From Bartonella sp. WD16.2 (GTDB taxonomy: Bacteria > Pseudomonadota > Alphaproteobacteria > Rhizobiales > Rhizobiaceae): 64,000 nucleotides of DNA. Positions 38,988-49,594 of this stretch are shown in pieces (the first letter of the stretch is position 1; every line of letters begins with the position of its first letter). A model generated the notes under the pieces. It worked only from the letters and a program-made list of their open reading frames with translations. It searched no databases and was not told where the DNA came from. The DNA lies in the NCBI RefSeq assembly GCF_002022505.1, contig NZ_CP019781.1, positions 1,387,501 to 1,451,500 on the forward strand. The letters run 5' to 3'. The position numbers were made by a program, and so were the translations under genes.

Positions 38988-39959
38988 ATGATACATTTTC
39001 TTCCTCTGTATTTCAAGACTTTGAAAAAACAGATATTTATTTTAGTCTGTGTTAGTATTCTTTTTTTGCTTTTTCACGGTAATGGATATATCTCTCCATT
39101 CGCATTCGCCTCATCCACTCCTGTTTTATCTTCATCTCCTCCACCCCCGTCTTCTCTCACTGCATCCTCTCTCTCATCATCTTTTTTCACTGCATCTCTA
39201 CCCACTCCACTGCTACCCACACTATCTCTACTCACTGCGTTTTCACCATCACCGCCTTTACTTTCACCTTCTTCATCCTCATTTACTCTACTTGTTTCTG
39301 CTGCATCTTCCCCATCTTCACCATTTGAAGAGCCTTCTCCTCAATCGCTCTTACCGTTGGATGATCTCATCCCGAATCAACCATCAACAACACCTCATGA
39401 ACCAGATGCGGCTAAAACTCTTTTAGAAGATAAAGAATCGCCGTACCACAGCCATGCTCACCGAACTAAACAGCGTAAAGAAAAAGAGATCGTACGCTTA
39501 CTGAAAGAATTAAAATACTGTGCCAATGCAAGGGAAGCCAAAACTATAAGTCAGCAAATTCAACGGTTATGGTCGCAATCTGGCAGTGAAACGATTGATC
39601 TTTTGATGACATGGGCTGAACAAGGCATTAGTGCAGAAAATTATGGCCTTGCTTTGGATTATCTTGATACAGCGATTGCACTTTCCCCCACCTATGCTGA
39701 AGCCTGGAGCAGGCGTGCGTGGATACACATTCAATTAAGCGACTTCAAACTAGCAATGCTAGACCTTCATCACGCCCTCCAACTTGAACCTCGTAATTAT
39801 ATTGCGTTTTTTGAGCTTGGAATCGTCATGGAAGCTACACAAAGACCAGAGCTTGCTATCAAAGCCTATGAAACAGCTTTGACATTTTATCCACAAATGC
39901 AACAAGTCCAGAACCGCATCGATACGCTTTTAAGCAAAAAATTCGATCAAAATATTTGA
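38988..39959 (+). CDS. Exported or membrane-anchored TPR protein
   Basis: About 323 residues from the ATG at 38988; the frame also opens with GTG at 38934. A hydrophobic leader (QIFILVCVSILFLLFHGNG) is followed by about 90 residues of Ser/Pro/Leu/Thr low complexity. A charged helical segment (KQRKEKEIVRLLKELKYCAN) leads to tetratricopeptide repeats in the last 110 residues (YLDTAIALSPTYAEAWSRRA, DLHHALQLEPRNYIAFFELG, YETALTFYPQMQQV). TPR domains mediate protein contacts. The low-complexity stretch has the same C/T-rich, G-poor + strand as the noncoding tracts and is probably an expansion. Located upstream of the 6S RNA gene. Confidence 0.85.
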   Translation: MIHFLPLYFKTLKKQIFILVCVSILFLLFHGNGYISPFAFASSTPVLSSSPPPPSSLTASSLSSSFFTASLPTPLLPTLSLLTAFSPSPPLLSPSSSSFTLLVSAASSPSSPFEEPSPQSLLPLDDLIPNQPSTTPHEPDAAKTLLEDKESPYHSHAHRTKQRKEKEIVRLLKELKYCANAREAKTISQQIQRLWSQSGSETIDLLMTWAEQGISAENYGLALDYLDTAIALSPTYAEAWSRRAWIHIQLSDFKLAMLDLHHALQLEPRNYIAFFELGIVMEATQRPELAIKAYETALTFYPQMQQVQNRIDTLLSKKFDQNI

Positions 39960-40021
39960 ATTTTTATCATTTGAAAAAATCATAAAACAATTTTTATCTA
40001 GTAGAAATCATTAAACTATCC

Positions 40022-40027
40022 TATAAT
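40022..40027 (+). promoter_or_regulatory. -10 box of the 6S RNA promoter
   Basis: TATAAT at 40022-40027, about seven bases before the probable 6S RNA start. No strong -35 box is apparent at the usual distance. Confidence 0.55.
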
Positions 40028-40030
40028 AAG

Positions 40031-40196
40031 GGATGGTGTTCTGCGCTTCTCGACAGGAAATAACATATTCCTGAGACCTTATTGATTCCCAAGGGAGCTG
40101 TCCCTGAAAAGGCTTGTGGGCTTTTTCACACGGCGCCCACCTAGTAGCCTAGGTCCTCGGAATCAAACTTTTCCATCGGTTGTTGTGGTTCACCAC
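40031..40196 (+). ncRNA. ssrS: 6S RNA
   Basis: Sequence elements of alphaproteobacterial 6S RNA are present in order: GGTGTTCTGCGC near the 5' end, TCCTGAGACCTTATTGATT, GGGAGCTGTCCCTG, GCTTGTGGGCTTTTTCACAC, GGCGCCCACCTAGTAGCCTA and GGTCCTCGG. A closing stem can form between GATGG (40032-40036) and CCATC (40191-40195). 6S RNA mimics an open promoter and sequesters the housekeeping RNA polymerase in stationary phase. The place between a TPR protein and a 5-FCL gene (fau/ygfA) is the classic location. Both ends are approximate. Confidence 0.9.
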
Positions 40197-41775
40197 TTTC
40201 CCTTCCTTGAGTACCCTTTCCTCTGTTCTTGTGTGCAACTTAGCCTTTCTCACCATCAACAGCTTTACACCGCTTTCAATATCTCCACACACACTCAAAT
40301 TTCCTATCCCTCTTGCACTAACCACACATCGCACATTCCCTTATCCAACAACCTTTTCCTCAAAACTCGCATACCTCCTTGCCATTCACACGGGCTTCAT
40401 CCCTCCACCAATGTAACTCATCTTGCTCCCCAAACACCCCCTTCACCTTACAACGTCTTCTCTTCATACCACATACACACTCATCCCTCTTCTCATCCTC
40501 AGTTCTCTCCCTGCCTCTTCCTTCAACACCCTTCCCCTACTACACACCCATCATACCCTTCACCCCTTTTCGCCCACACCAACATCGCACTACATCCATA
40601 ATCCACATCTCTTCCACCAACGTGGACCTTAACTTCCCTAACTCATCCCTTCTCACCTCCTAGCCATCTTCTCTCCAGAGCATCCTACATACCACAGCGC
40701 AACCCAATCTTTGCCCTCAAACACCACCAATATCCGTCCTTCCACCCCCCGGTACCCTTCCACTAGTATCCTATACACCGGTGCAACCAATGTGGCTCCC
40801 ATAAACTCCTGCCTGCTCTTACGCATCCCCAACTCTCTCCCATCTCTTCCTCCAACACCCTTCCACAACATAACGAACCCAGTCCTCCATTACCCAGCAT
40901 TCACCGCACACCTCTAGTTTCCACTTCTCATCCACGGCCCCCCACAACCTTGCCCTCAACCCTCTCCCAAATTTCATTGCCTCCTCAAAACACTCCCCCG
41001 AGCTTTCCTTTCCAAAACCTCCCCCACCATGAGAAAAAGCCCCTCATAATGCACAAAACGCACGCGTTCTCTTCCTCTCTTCTCACAGACTCATGCTCAT
41101 AAACCAACACTCTATCATCTACCCTTCACCCTTTTCTCGCTCGCACCAGTCTCGTCCCGCAGCCACAACTTGTATTCTCCACAAACGCAACTATCCCCTC
41201 TCCTCTCTCCCACGCATGTTCTCTTTTTTCCTTTCACACAACGCACACTCCCCCTTTACCCAACACCCTTTCCTCACAACTCGCACACCCTTGCTTGCTA
41301 CTCACATGAGCCTCACCCCTCTACCAACGGTAGCTCATTTTCCTCCCCAAAACACTTCCTTAAGCTTTTCTTTATTAAAACCTCTCTCAAAATCTCCCTT
41401 CATCTTACAGTGCCTTTTCCTCACACCACATACACTTCATCCTCCCTCATATACAGCGCCTTCCCTCCTCTTCTTTAATTCAACTCTCTGCCCCAATACC
41501 CATCATACCTTTCACCCTTTTCTCGCTCGTACCAACCTCGCCCACACCCACAACACTTTCACACACCAATGTTAAGCCAATATTCCCTCAAACAAGCGTA
41601 TCCAAGTCTACCCCCCGCCCCCCTACTTGCTTTTCCTTTTACCCATCTGTCTCCATAACACCTTCCTTTTACCCATCCTTTCTTTTATATTGATTGAAAT
41701 AATCAGCTCTTCCCTATCGAAACATTTTTCAAATATGATTGCTTTCTACTGATTGAAGAGATAATAAATTGAACA
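40197..41775 (+). repeat. 1.5-kb G-poor tract between 6S RNA and 5-FCL gene
   Basis: C/T-rich, G-poor noncoding sequence. Word order seen elsewhere recurs: CACCGGTGCAACCAATGTGG (40770), then CACGCATGTTCTC, ACACGGGCTTCATCC/ACATGAGCCTCACCC followed by CCACCAATG/CTACCAACG at 40390 and 41305, about 915 bp apart. The last 90 bases are AT-rich and hold the promoter of the 5-FCL gene. Confidence 0.85.
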
Positions 41776-42384
41776 ATGCCCACAACTTCCCAATATTCGC
41801 AGTCCATTTCGTCTGATCGATCACGTCTGCGTGCTCTTGGCATATCGCACCGTAATGCCCTTTGTGCACATAAGCGTACCACCTTTTCGCATCGTGCCTG
41901 TTCCCACATCGCACATTATCTTGAACAAACAGTGAAAGATTGTTCGCATATAATTCTTTCCGGCTATTGGCCAATCCACTCAGAAATAGACCCACGCTCT
42001 TTATTCGATTTTGTTTCATCGCGTGGGGGACATGTAGCACTACCCGCTATCATTGATGAAACAACAATGGTTTTCCGAACATTTGCACCAACAACACAGT
42101 TAGAACTCATGCGGTTTAATACATTTGGCCCCAGCGCAAACAATGCAGTTGTCACCCCTACTGTGATCATTGTACCGCTTTGTGCGTTTGACAACCAGTG
42201 TCACCGCCTTGGCTATGGTGCAGGCTACTACGATCGCGCCATCGAGCATCTTCAAAAACATGGGCACCGTGCGCATTTATGGGGTTTAGGCTTCTCATGT
42301 CAGGAAGTGGAATCTATTCCTGAAAGAAAACATGATCTTGTTTTGCAAAAAATTTTCACAGAAAAGGGTTTTATAGAACGCTAA
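41776..42384 (+). CDS. 5-formyltetrahydrofolate cyclo-ligase
   Basis: A 202-residue protein of the fau/ygfA family; it converts 5-formyl-THF to 5,10-methenyl-THF with ATP. The basic N-terminal region (RSRLRALGISHRNALCAHKR), SGYWPIHSEIDPRSLF, PTVIIVPLCAFDNQCHRLGY and the diagnostic GYGAGYYDRAIEHL are all present. Linked to 6S RNA as in many proteobacteria, where the two may be cotranscribed. The following gene starts 4 bases after its stop, so they form an operon. Confidence 0.95.
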   Translation: MPTTSQYSQSISSDRSRLRALGISHRNALCAHKRTTFSHRACSHIAHYLEQTVKDCSHIILSGYWPIHSEIDPRSLFDFVSSRGGHVALPAIIDETTMVFRTFAPTTQLELMRFNTFGPSANNAVVTPTVIIVPLCAFDNQCHRLGYGAGYYDRAIEHLQKHGHRAHLWGLGFSCQEVESIPERKHDLVLQKIFTEKGFIER

Positions 42385-42387
42385 ATT

Positions 42388-43251
42388 ATGCTTAAAACCC
42401 TTATGCGGTTTTTATTTTTAGGAGATATCGTAGGGACAATAGGCTACACTACTGTTTGTCACACACTCCCCCAACTTATTGAACATTGGCAGCTTGACTG
42501 TGTTGTTGTAAATGGTGAAAATGCTTCTCATGGCTTTGGTATCACACAAGATGTGTATCAAGATCTCTTAGCAGCAGGTGTTGACGTTGTTACCACAGGC
42601 AATCATGCTTTTCACCACAAAGAAACTTTGAAATTTGCCACTTATAGTGAGCGTTTTTTACGTCCTGCCAATTTTGCCCAAGGCACCCCTGGTAGAGGCT
42701 CTTGTTTCATAACAGCAAAAAACGGAGCACAAGTTCTTGTTGCCAATGTTTTGGGAAGCGTCTTTATGCCATGTACTGCCGATGACCCATTTGAAGCAGC
42801 TGAAAAGATTGTTTCCGCCTGCCCTTTGCATGAACAAGCAGATGCTATTATCTTTGACTTTCATGCAGAAGCCACAAGTGAAAAGCAATGTTTTGGTCAT
42901 TTTCTTGACGGTCGCGTCAGCGTTATCGTAGGAACCCATACACATATCCCCACAGCGGATGCACAGATTTTAGAAGGAGGCAGCGCTTATTTATCGGATG
43001 CAGGAATGTGCGGAGATTATAACTCCTCTCTTGGCATGGATAAGGAAGAGCCTTTATATCGTTTTCTTTATAAGAAAAAACGGGGTCGTTACGAACCCGC
43101 TCAAGGCTCCGTAACACTTTGTGGATTTGCCGTTGAACTCTCAGATAGCACAGGCCTTGCACAACATGTTTCAGCTGTACGCTTAGGCCCCTGTTTAAAA
43201 AATGAGGTTCCAGATTTTTGGGAAGCTCTTCCCGATAATTTTCAGCTGTAA
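42388..43251 (+). CDS. YmdB-family metallophosphoesterase (TIGR00282)
   Basis: A 287-residue metallophosphoesterase related to YmdB/DR1281, which hydrolyse 2',3'-cyclic nucleotides. Metal-binding motifs: FLGDIVG (Asp), VVVNGENASHGFG (Asn/Glu), TTGNHAFHHKE (Asn/His), IIFDFHAEATSEK and GTHTHIPTADAQIL. The start may instead be the internal ATG at 42403 (MRFLFLGDIVG), the usual family start. In an operon with the 5-FCL gene. Confidence 0.93.
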   Translation: MLKTLMRFLFLGDIVGTIGYTTVCHTLPQLIEHWQLDCVVVNGENASHGFGITQDVYQDLLAAGVDVVTTGNHAFHHKETLKFATYSERFLRPANFAQGTPGRGSCFITAKNGAQVLVANVLGSVFMPCTADDPFEAAEKIVSACPLHEQADAIIFDFHAEATSEKQCFGHFLDGRVSVIVGTHTHIPTADAQILEGGSAYLSDAGMCGDYNSSLGMDKEEPLYRFLYKKKRGRYEPAQGSVTLCGFAVELSDSTGLAQHVSAVRLGPCLKNEVPDFWEALPDNFQL

Positions 43252-44550
43252 GACCACATTTTCCCCAACTCACCCCTTTTTCTCCCACGTGCCTTTCACT
43301 CTCTCCCACACAGCACCTTATTTCCTTCTCCCAAACTCATGCAACCTCCCAGACTCAAACCTCTTCCCAGATTCACCCGCAATAACACTTCCCCACAACC
43401 CGCATCTCTTCCCTCTCGCACTAGCCTTATGCGTCCTGCTTCCACATGTCATTTTAAAATTCCCCTTAAACGACCCCCAACTCATTCCTCTCACTCCCCC
43501 TGGCAGTCTTCCCCCAAACATACCTTATTCCCCCTAGTATATCGATCTCTTCACCCCTAACGCAACCTAATCTTACCCCTATCTTCCTTCCATCAATGAA
43601 TCTATTTTTGCCCCTTTATCCTTCCTACTCCCCACCAGTCACCTAAAATTTCTCTCAAATGCCACCCAACACCCACCCTCTTTACCCCTCCAGCCACCTT
43701 TTTCCAGCTCATGCAATCCCGGCGCAACCAACTCTTCTCCCACGTGCCTCTCATTCTCTCCTACTCAGCCCCCAAATATCCTTTCCAAAAACCATTACCC
43801 ACACCGACACACTCACACCTGTTTCTCCTTGCATTCACAAACCCTTCCTTACAGCTTTTCCTTCTCGCCTACAATGCCCCACAACAAACGCTCAACACTT
43901 CTCTCCCAACCCCCCTTACCCTACAACACCTCTCACACCCTTTACCGATGCAATCAGCATCCCCCAACATAGCGCACACTCAACATCCCTTCTACAATAC
44001 TCCCCTTTATCCCCCACCCACACCCACCTTCTTTCCAGCATCGCGCACCCCGGTGTAATTAACTTGCCCTCACGTGCCTTTCACTTTCTCTCACACGGAC
44101 CCCTCACCCCTTATCTCCCAAACTCATACAGTCTCCAGGACTCATTCCTTCCCAGATTCACCCCCAACAACACTTCCCCATAACCCGCATCATCTTTCCA
44201 TTCACACTCGCCTCGCGCACCTTGCCCCCTACATGCTCTTTAAAATTCCTCTCAAACGCCATCCAACACCCATCCTCTTTACCCCCCAGCCGCCTTTTTC
44301 CAGCTCATGCAATCCCGGCGCAACCAACTCTTCTCCCACGTTCCTCTCACTCTCTCCTACTCAGCCCCTCACCCCTTATCTCCCAAACTCATATAGTCTC
44401 CAGGACTCATCCCTTCCCAGATTCACCCCCAACAACACTTCCCCATAACCCGCACTTCTTTCCGCTCGCACTCACCTCACACACCTTTCTTTCACATGCT
44501 CTTTTTAAAAATCCCCCGAAGAGGGGCTTCACCAAAGAAAAAATCCCCTC
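43252..44550 (+). repeat. 1.3-kb G-poor tract with collinear repeat family
   Basis: Between the convergent ymdB and murA genes. A unit with the order CCGGCGCAACCAACTCTTC - CACGTGCCTCTCA - CCCAAACTCATA - CACCCCCAACAACACTTCCC - CCCGCA - ACATGCTCTTTAAAATTCC occurs in several degenerate copies (around 43340, 43710, 44050 and 44310), and again at 46790 and 48110. No gene. Confidence 0.85.
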
Positions 44551-44574
44551 GAAAAAATGTCCAAAGAGGACATT
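44551..44574 (-). terminator. Intrinsic terminator of murA
   Basis: On the minus strand, just after the murA stop: AATGTCC - TCTTT - GGACATT, a perfect 7-bp stem, followed directly by a T-run (TTTTC). Confidence 0.85.
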
Positions 44575-44577
44575 ATT

Positions 44578-45873
44578 TTAAGCTGTTATACGTTGAATAT
44601 TGGCCCCACAATTGGACAATTTCTCTTCCAACCGTTCAAATCCACGATCGAGATGATAAACGCGACCTACAATTGTCTCTCCTTGTGCAGCAAGTGCAGC
44701 AATAACAAGAGAAACGGAAGCGCGTAAATCTGTTGCCATCACTTGTGCCCCTTGCAAATGGCTGGTCCCATGAACAATGGCTGTATTTCCATCGAGCGTA
44801 ATCTGCGCACCCAACCGTACCAATTCTTGAACATGCATGAACCGATTCTCAAAAACGGTTTCAGTAATCCTCGCACACCCTTGAGCACAAACCATCAAAG
44901 CCATAAATTGTGCTTGAAGATCGGTTGGAAAAGCAGGAAAAGGAGCAGTTGTGATATCAACGGGCGTAATTTTTATTTGTTTATGATCGCGGATAACTTC
45001 AAAACCATCTGGTTTGTGTTCAATAGTGAGTCCCGTTTTTTGTAAAACTTTAAGCACTTCAATGAGATGATCAGGATTGGCATGTTTCAACAACACCTGT
45101 CCACCGGTCATTGCCACAGCCATTGCATAGGTTCCTGCCTCGATTCGATCAGCAATCACACCAACCCGTGCACCGTGCAATTTTTCAACCCCATGGATTG
45201 TAAGAGTTGAAGTACCTTCCCCGGTGATATTAGCTCCCATTGCTTTGAGTGCTTGAATAAGATTCGTCACTTCAGGTTCACAAGCTGCATTTTTAAGGAC
45301 GGTTTCGCCCCGGGCCAGGGTAGCAGCCATCAGCATAATGTGCGTTCCCCCAACAGTGATTTTAGGAAATTGATACTGCGCACCTTTTAGTCCTTGAGGT
45401 GCTGTCGCATGGACATATCCCTTTTCGATGGTAATCTGTGCACCTAAACATTTGAGCCCATCGAGGATAAAATCAACCGGCCTTGTTCCAATAGCACATC
45501 CCCCAGGCAATGAAACACTTGCTTCCCGACACCGTGCAAGTAAAGGCCCGATAACCCAAAAGCTTGCACGCATTTTTGTCACAAGTTCATAAGGAGCACG
45601 CGTTGATGTAATTGTTTTTGCAGTAAAATGGATTGTTCTTGAATCGGCGCAATCTTTAGAAAGTTTTCGTCCTTCAACAGCATAACCGACACCATGATTA
45701 TTCAAAATTCGGATCAAAAGCTCAACATCGCTCAAATGAGGAATATTATCTAAAATCAATGTTTCCTCGGTAAGCAACGCCGCAATCATCAAAGGCAAAG
45801 CAGCATTTTTAGCACCCGAAATAGGAATAACCCCCTGGAGGGTATTTCCTCCAATAATTTTAATCGAATCCAT
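44578..45873 (-). CDS. murA: UDP-N-acetylglucosamine 1-carboxyvinyltransferase MurA
   Basis: A 431-residue enzyme for the first committed step of peptidoglycan synthesis. It transfers enolpyruvate from PEP to UDP-GlcNAc and is the fosfomycin target. The loop SLPGGCAIGTRPVD carries the catalytic Cys126; SGAKNAALPLMIAALLTEE near the N-terminus has the conserved Lys22-Asn23. The C-terminal RVYHLDRGFERLEEKL is complete. Monocistronic with its own terminator. Confidence 0.97.
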   Translation of the reverse strand: MDSIKIIGGNTLQGVIPISGAKNAALPLMIAALLTEETLILDNIPHLSDVELLIRILNNHGVGYAVEGRKLSKDCADSRTIHFTAKTITSTRAPYELVTKMRASFWVIGPLLARCREASVSLPGGCAIGTRPVDFILDGLKCLGAQITIEKGYVHATAPQGLKGAQYQFPKITVGGTHIMLMAATLARGETVLKNAACEPEVTNLIQALKAMGANITGEGTSTLTIHGVEKLHGARVGVIADRIEAGTYAMAVAMTGGQVLLKHANPDHLIEVLKVLQKTGLTIEHKPDGFEVIRDHKQIKITPVDITTAPFPAFPTDLQAQFMALMVCAQGCARITETVFENRFMHVQELVRLGAQITLDGNTAIVHGTSHLQGAQVMATDLRASVSLVIAALAAQGETIVGRVYHLDRGFERLEEKLSNCGANIQRITA

Positions 45874-46016
45874 CGTATTTGTACTCTACCTTATTCCATC
45901 TTTTGAAATCTCTTCTCACAAAGCATCACTCTTAAGTGTCGTGATTCTTTGCTATGGTTTAGCACTCACTCATTAAAATCACACTGGTATATGAGTAAAA
46001 AACGGCATCACACTTC

Positions 46017-46202
46017 TTAGACCACACGCTCTTTTTCGCAAACTGAAAATTCTTTTGTGCACTCCTCTTGCGAGCGTTTTCGACTTTGTTCTTTTCGTCG
46101 TCTCAAATTGTCACGCAATTGCTTTGTCAGCCTTTGCTCACGTTGTTTTTTCTTATCATTTTGGGCATCTTTTGTTTGTGTATTCTGATTTTGATGTATC
46201 AT
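46017..46202 (-). CDS. Small highly charged protein, hypothetical
   Basis: A 61-residue protein made mostly of Lys, Arg, Glu and Gln (KKKQREQRLTKQLRDNLRRR), probably one helix. An AAGGG sequence lies upstream of the ATG but at a long distance. No family recognised. It lies 143 bases upstream of murA on the same strand and could be the first gene of that unit; composition does not exclude a chance frame. Confidence 0.4.
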   Translation of the reverse strand: MIHQNQNTQTKDAQNDKKKQREQRLTKQLRDNLRRRKEQSRKRSQEECTKEFSVCEKERVV

Positions 46203-46426
46203 AGCAATAACTTTTACAACCCTTGCAATAACTCTTATAGCCCTTTAGCTTTCACAAGCTTTTTGCTTTTATAAGCTTTTGGAAGAATAATATATTTTAA
46301 ACCAAGAATTTCTTTTAAAAAACGTCTACGTCATGCCATAAGAAGAGTTTTCTTTCAAGAAGAGATAAATGCTCTCTTGCCTATTTTATGACAATATGGC
46401 ACAAGGCACCGCAAAGACTGAAAAGT

Positions 46427-46501
<75 letters not shown>

Positions 46502-47244
46502 TTTCACCGGCCATTCCCCTACCAACTATCTCCCACAAACCACCACCAAACCTCGCTTCTCCTCCCCGACCTCTTTTCCGCAGTACACCTTAAGCAACCG
46601 CCTCCCCCACCGACACAATACAATCTTCCACCCTCCCAACCCCTTCTCCATCAACACAATCTGCCTACGCCCCCCCTTCCACACTCTTCCTAAACATCTC
46701 CCCAGTACACCCAATCATCACCTTCAAACGTCATTCAACACTCATTCTCTCAAATCCTCAATCATTTTATTCTAAAGCCATCTTATACACCGGTGCAATT
46801 AACTTGGCTCACATAAACTCTTGCTTTGCTCCACGCACCTCTCATGTGGTCTCCCGAACTCATGCCCTTTCAAAACTCACCCTCAAACCCCGCATCTCTT
46901 CTTCTTCACCAACGCAATCTGCATATCTCTGCCCATTCCCACACTTTGCCCCCACATGCTCTTAAAAAATCCTCTCGAAGAGAGCCCTTCCAAGCGCACC
47001 CCCAAGCTCCCAGCCTTTTCTCCCTGAGCAATCTCCAAATCTCCCTAATCCTTTTCTCATATCAATCCCCCAATTATCTCCCACAGTCACTATCAAACCT
47101 CGCCCATCCTCCCCTTCAAGCAAACACCCCACCGGCATAACCAGGCCTTGCTATCATCTTCTTCCTCACCAACGCACCCACTCTTCCCCCTCAAATGCCA
47201 CCTTTCTCTCACACTAATCCCCTCAACCTTTCCAAATCCACCTT
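46502..47244 (+). repeat. G-poor tract after tRNA-Thr
   Basis: Another member of the collinear family (CACCGGTGCAATTAACTTGG at 46788, CACGCACCTCTCATG, CCCGAACTCATGC, CCCGCATCTCTTC, CACATGCTCTTAAAAAATCC, CTCGAAGAGAGCCC). Noncoding. Confidence 0.8.
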
Positions 47245-47913
47245 TTAACACGTCTCTCTAGATCCGTTCCCTCGCCGTATTGTAAATAACCCTAACCCCC
47301 TGCCAGCTTGTTGAATCTTATACACCATATTTTCCAAAGCATCATTAAAACGGTTAATTTCAGCTTCAAGCCTATGAATATAAGGCTCATCGCGATAAGC
47401 ACGTTTAATTAAAGGCGGCATATCAGGCCAATAAAGCATCAAATCCACCCATTCACGTTGAGCAATCCATAACCCTCCCTGACATTGTGCCTTATGCTCA
47501 ATAGGAAATGTATTTTGATAAAAATAAGGGATCAAAATTTCAGGTTTTTTTGTTTTAATTTCCAATAGACCATTTTCTCCAATAAAAGCATCGGGCGAAA
47601 AGCCTTTCTTACGATCATCAGCCAACACAAAACCAATACATTCAGGCTCTGTCTGCGTAAACATCCCATATAACTGGCGCGCATTTGGTTCCAACTGTGT
47701 ACCACGCCGCATAGATAGTGTTGTCCCCTCTTCTACAGATTTTCCTGTGATTCTTTCTCCAGCAAGTTTCATCATCACACAGTGATATTTCTGTGTTTTT
47801 TGTCCATCTCTTTTGCGCCCCATAACCATCTCAAACAAAGAAGCTGTAATCAAACCATTACGTACTTGACGCCATTCTTCCGTTCCTTGAACACAATCAA
47901 TAATAATTGGCAT
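47245..47913 (-). CDS. YqaJ-family phage recombination exonuclease
   Basis: A 222-residue lambda-exonuclease-like nuclease. Motifs: QGTEEWRQVRNGLITASLFE at the N-terminus, GTQLEPNARQLY, then the metal site SPDAFIGENGLLEIKTKKPE (Asp, then E-x-K) and HKAQCQGGLWIAQREW with the conserved Gln. In phages this enzyme resects DNA ends for single-strand annealing recombination. No partner annealing protein (Beta/RecT) is visible. Last gene of the left-going early set. Confidence 0.9.
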   Translation of the reverse strand: MPIIIDCVQGTEEWRQVRNGLITASLFEMVMGRKRDGQKTQKYHCVMMKLAGERITGKSVEEGTTLSMRRGTQLEPNARQLYGMFTQTEPECIGFVLADDRKKGFSPDAFIGENGLLEIKTKKPEILIPYFYQNTFPIEHKAQCQGGLWIAQREWVDLMLYWPDMPPLIKRAYRDEPYIHRLEAEINRFNDALENMVYKIQQAGRGLGLFTIRRGNGSRETC

Positions 47914-48944
47914 TGTCTCTTCATCTCCTCTTCTTTATTTCCTCCACCAACGCACAAGGCCCTCACTTCCCCATCGCCACTTCTCCAAAACCCTCTCCTA
48001 CTGCCAGCATCAAACCTCACCCATCCTCCCCACCGGCACAGCTCAAATTTATCCCCTCTACGCTCCACCAAAAAATATACAGCCCTCTCATACTCCTCTC
48101 ACGTGCCTCTTATGCAGCTTCCCAAACTCATACAGCCCTCCAAAATCAAGCCCCTTCTTTCCAGTCCATACTCCTCACAAACTTCATCCTCCCAAACTCA
48201 CACTTGGTCCGCCGTATCTCTTCCCGCTTACACCAGCCTCGCCCTTTCACATCACACGCTCTTTAAAAATCCCTTCAAAGAAAGCCCTTTCAAGCGGCAT
48301 CCTCAAAACTCCAACTTCTTCTCCCCGGGAAACCTCCCATCCTCCCACCAGCACACCTCAAACAACCTCATCCTCTTTCGACATAGCTCAATCTCCACTT
48401 CCCCAGCCTTTCCTCCATCAACAAAAGCTGCCTACTCCTCCACGCTTTTGTTAGACATAACCTCTCACACTAAATCTCCTAAACCGGCCTTCCACCAACG
48501 CTCCCTCAAGCACCTAACCTCTTCTCAAAGCAACCCTAATCTCCCAACCCATCTCTCACCGGTATACCTCAAACTTCATCCCCTTCCAGCACAACTCAAA
48601 TCTATCCCCTCTACGCTCCACTAAAAAATATACAGCCCTCTCACACTCCTCTCATGTGCCTCTATGCAGCTTCCCAAACTCATGCAGCCTTCCACAAAAT
48701 CAAGCCCTTCCTTTCTAACCCATGCTCCTCACAGACTTCATCCTCAAACGCCATCTTTCTCTCACCAACACAATCTGCCTTTTTCTTCCCACTCGCACCA
48801 ACCTTACGCCCCAACACCACACGCTTTTTAAAAATTTCCTCGAAGAGGGCACACCCTCATTCCCCCCACAGAAAAAGCCCTCACAAGGAAAGGTTCCCCT
48901 CTCCAAAGAAAATTTTCCTTAGAGAGAGGGATGAAGTAATCAAC
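47914..48944 (+). repeat. 1-kb G-poor tract inside the phage early module
   Basis: Two related units (CTCAAATTTATCCCCTCTACG at 48038 and the same words at about 48595, followed by CTCCAC-AAAAAATATACAG, CTCCTCTCA-GTGCC, CAGCTTCCCAAACTCAT) about 557 bp apart. The last part (48820-48930) holds CGAAGAGGGC and a CTCTC-rich palindromic section. No gene. Confidence 0.8.
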
Positions 48945-49133
48945 CTATGGCACTACATAAAAATCGTTTTGGGCTGACCGGCAGCTTAAATTATAAGCAA
49001 CACGCTGAGCAACCTTTCGCGAAATAAAAGGAACTGCCTTGTGTTTTTGTGGTTCAAGCATAATCGCGTTGCGAAGAGTGCCAGCATAATAAAGGGGAAC
49101 CCCGTGATAAATTGTTTGAAGATAGTTTGCCAT
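48945..49133 (-). CDS. Small phage protein, hypothetical
   Basis: A 62-residue basic protein (MANYLQTIYHGVPLYYAGTL, then FISRKVAQRVAYNLSCRSAQ). Begins 6 bases after the upstream gene with an AGGTAA-type ribosome binding site, so it is probably a real early phage gene in an operon with it. No function recognised. Confidence 0.6.
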   Translation of the reverse strand: MANYLQTIYHGVPLYYAGTLRNAIMLEPQKHKAVPFISRKVAQRVAYNLSCRSAQNDFYVVP

Positions 49134-49139
49134 AATAAT

Positions 49140-49526
49140 TTACCTCCAATAACGATCCAAAACATCACATGGGCGTAAGCGATGCTGTTCTTCATAAGAT
49201 CCATAGATACTATCCTGATACACACGGGTAGCCTTGTCCTCCAAATATTCATGATACACATCACTATCGAGAATAAAGGGGTGATAACCATCTTGTTCAT
49301 CAATATCGTGACATTTCATATATATCTCAGCAACTTGTTCACTCACATCATCAGCATGGAGAGTCGTTAAATCGAGCCGTAAAAATCTTTGAACAGCATC
49401 ACATTGCTCCATAAGATCCAAAACCTCCTCAAGATAATCGATAGGCCCAACGTAAACATCATCATCTGCATCCTCACCAAGAATGATGAGGATTTCATCC
49501 TCTTTAACGAATGGAATGTCTTTCAT
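49140..49526 (-). CDS. Acidic phage protein, hypothetical
   Basis: A 128-residue very acidic protein (DEILIILGEDADDDVYVGPI, DDVSEQVAEIYMKCHDIDEQ, ending RPCDVLDRYWR). First gene of the leftward early operon, directly behind the candidate operators at 49595-49644. A GAGGGAGAAATTT ribosome binding site precedes the ATG. Strong acidity could suggest DNA mimicry or an anti-host factor, but nothing in the sequence proves it. Confidence 0.65.
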   Translation of the reverse strand: MKDIPFVKEDEILIILGEDADDDVYVGPIDYLEEVLDLMEQCDAVQRFLRLDLTTLHADDVSEQVAEIYMKCHDIDEQDGYHPFILDSDVYHEYLEDKATRVYQDSIYGSYEEQHRLRPCDVLDRYWR

Positions 49527-49594
49527 AAATTTCTCCCTCAGACAGTTGATAAAGCTAAACTCTGTCTTGACATAGTCAAATATAGCGTTAGTCT

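Noticed and set aside
44551..44574. Regulatory RNA hairpin
   Set aside because: Position and the T-run after the stem fit an ordinary murA terminator.
47782..48624. 280-codon plus frame overlapping the start of the YqaJ gene
   Set aside because: Begins antisense to yqaJ and runs through G-poor repeat; not a gene.
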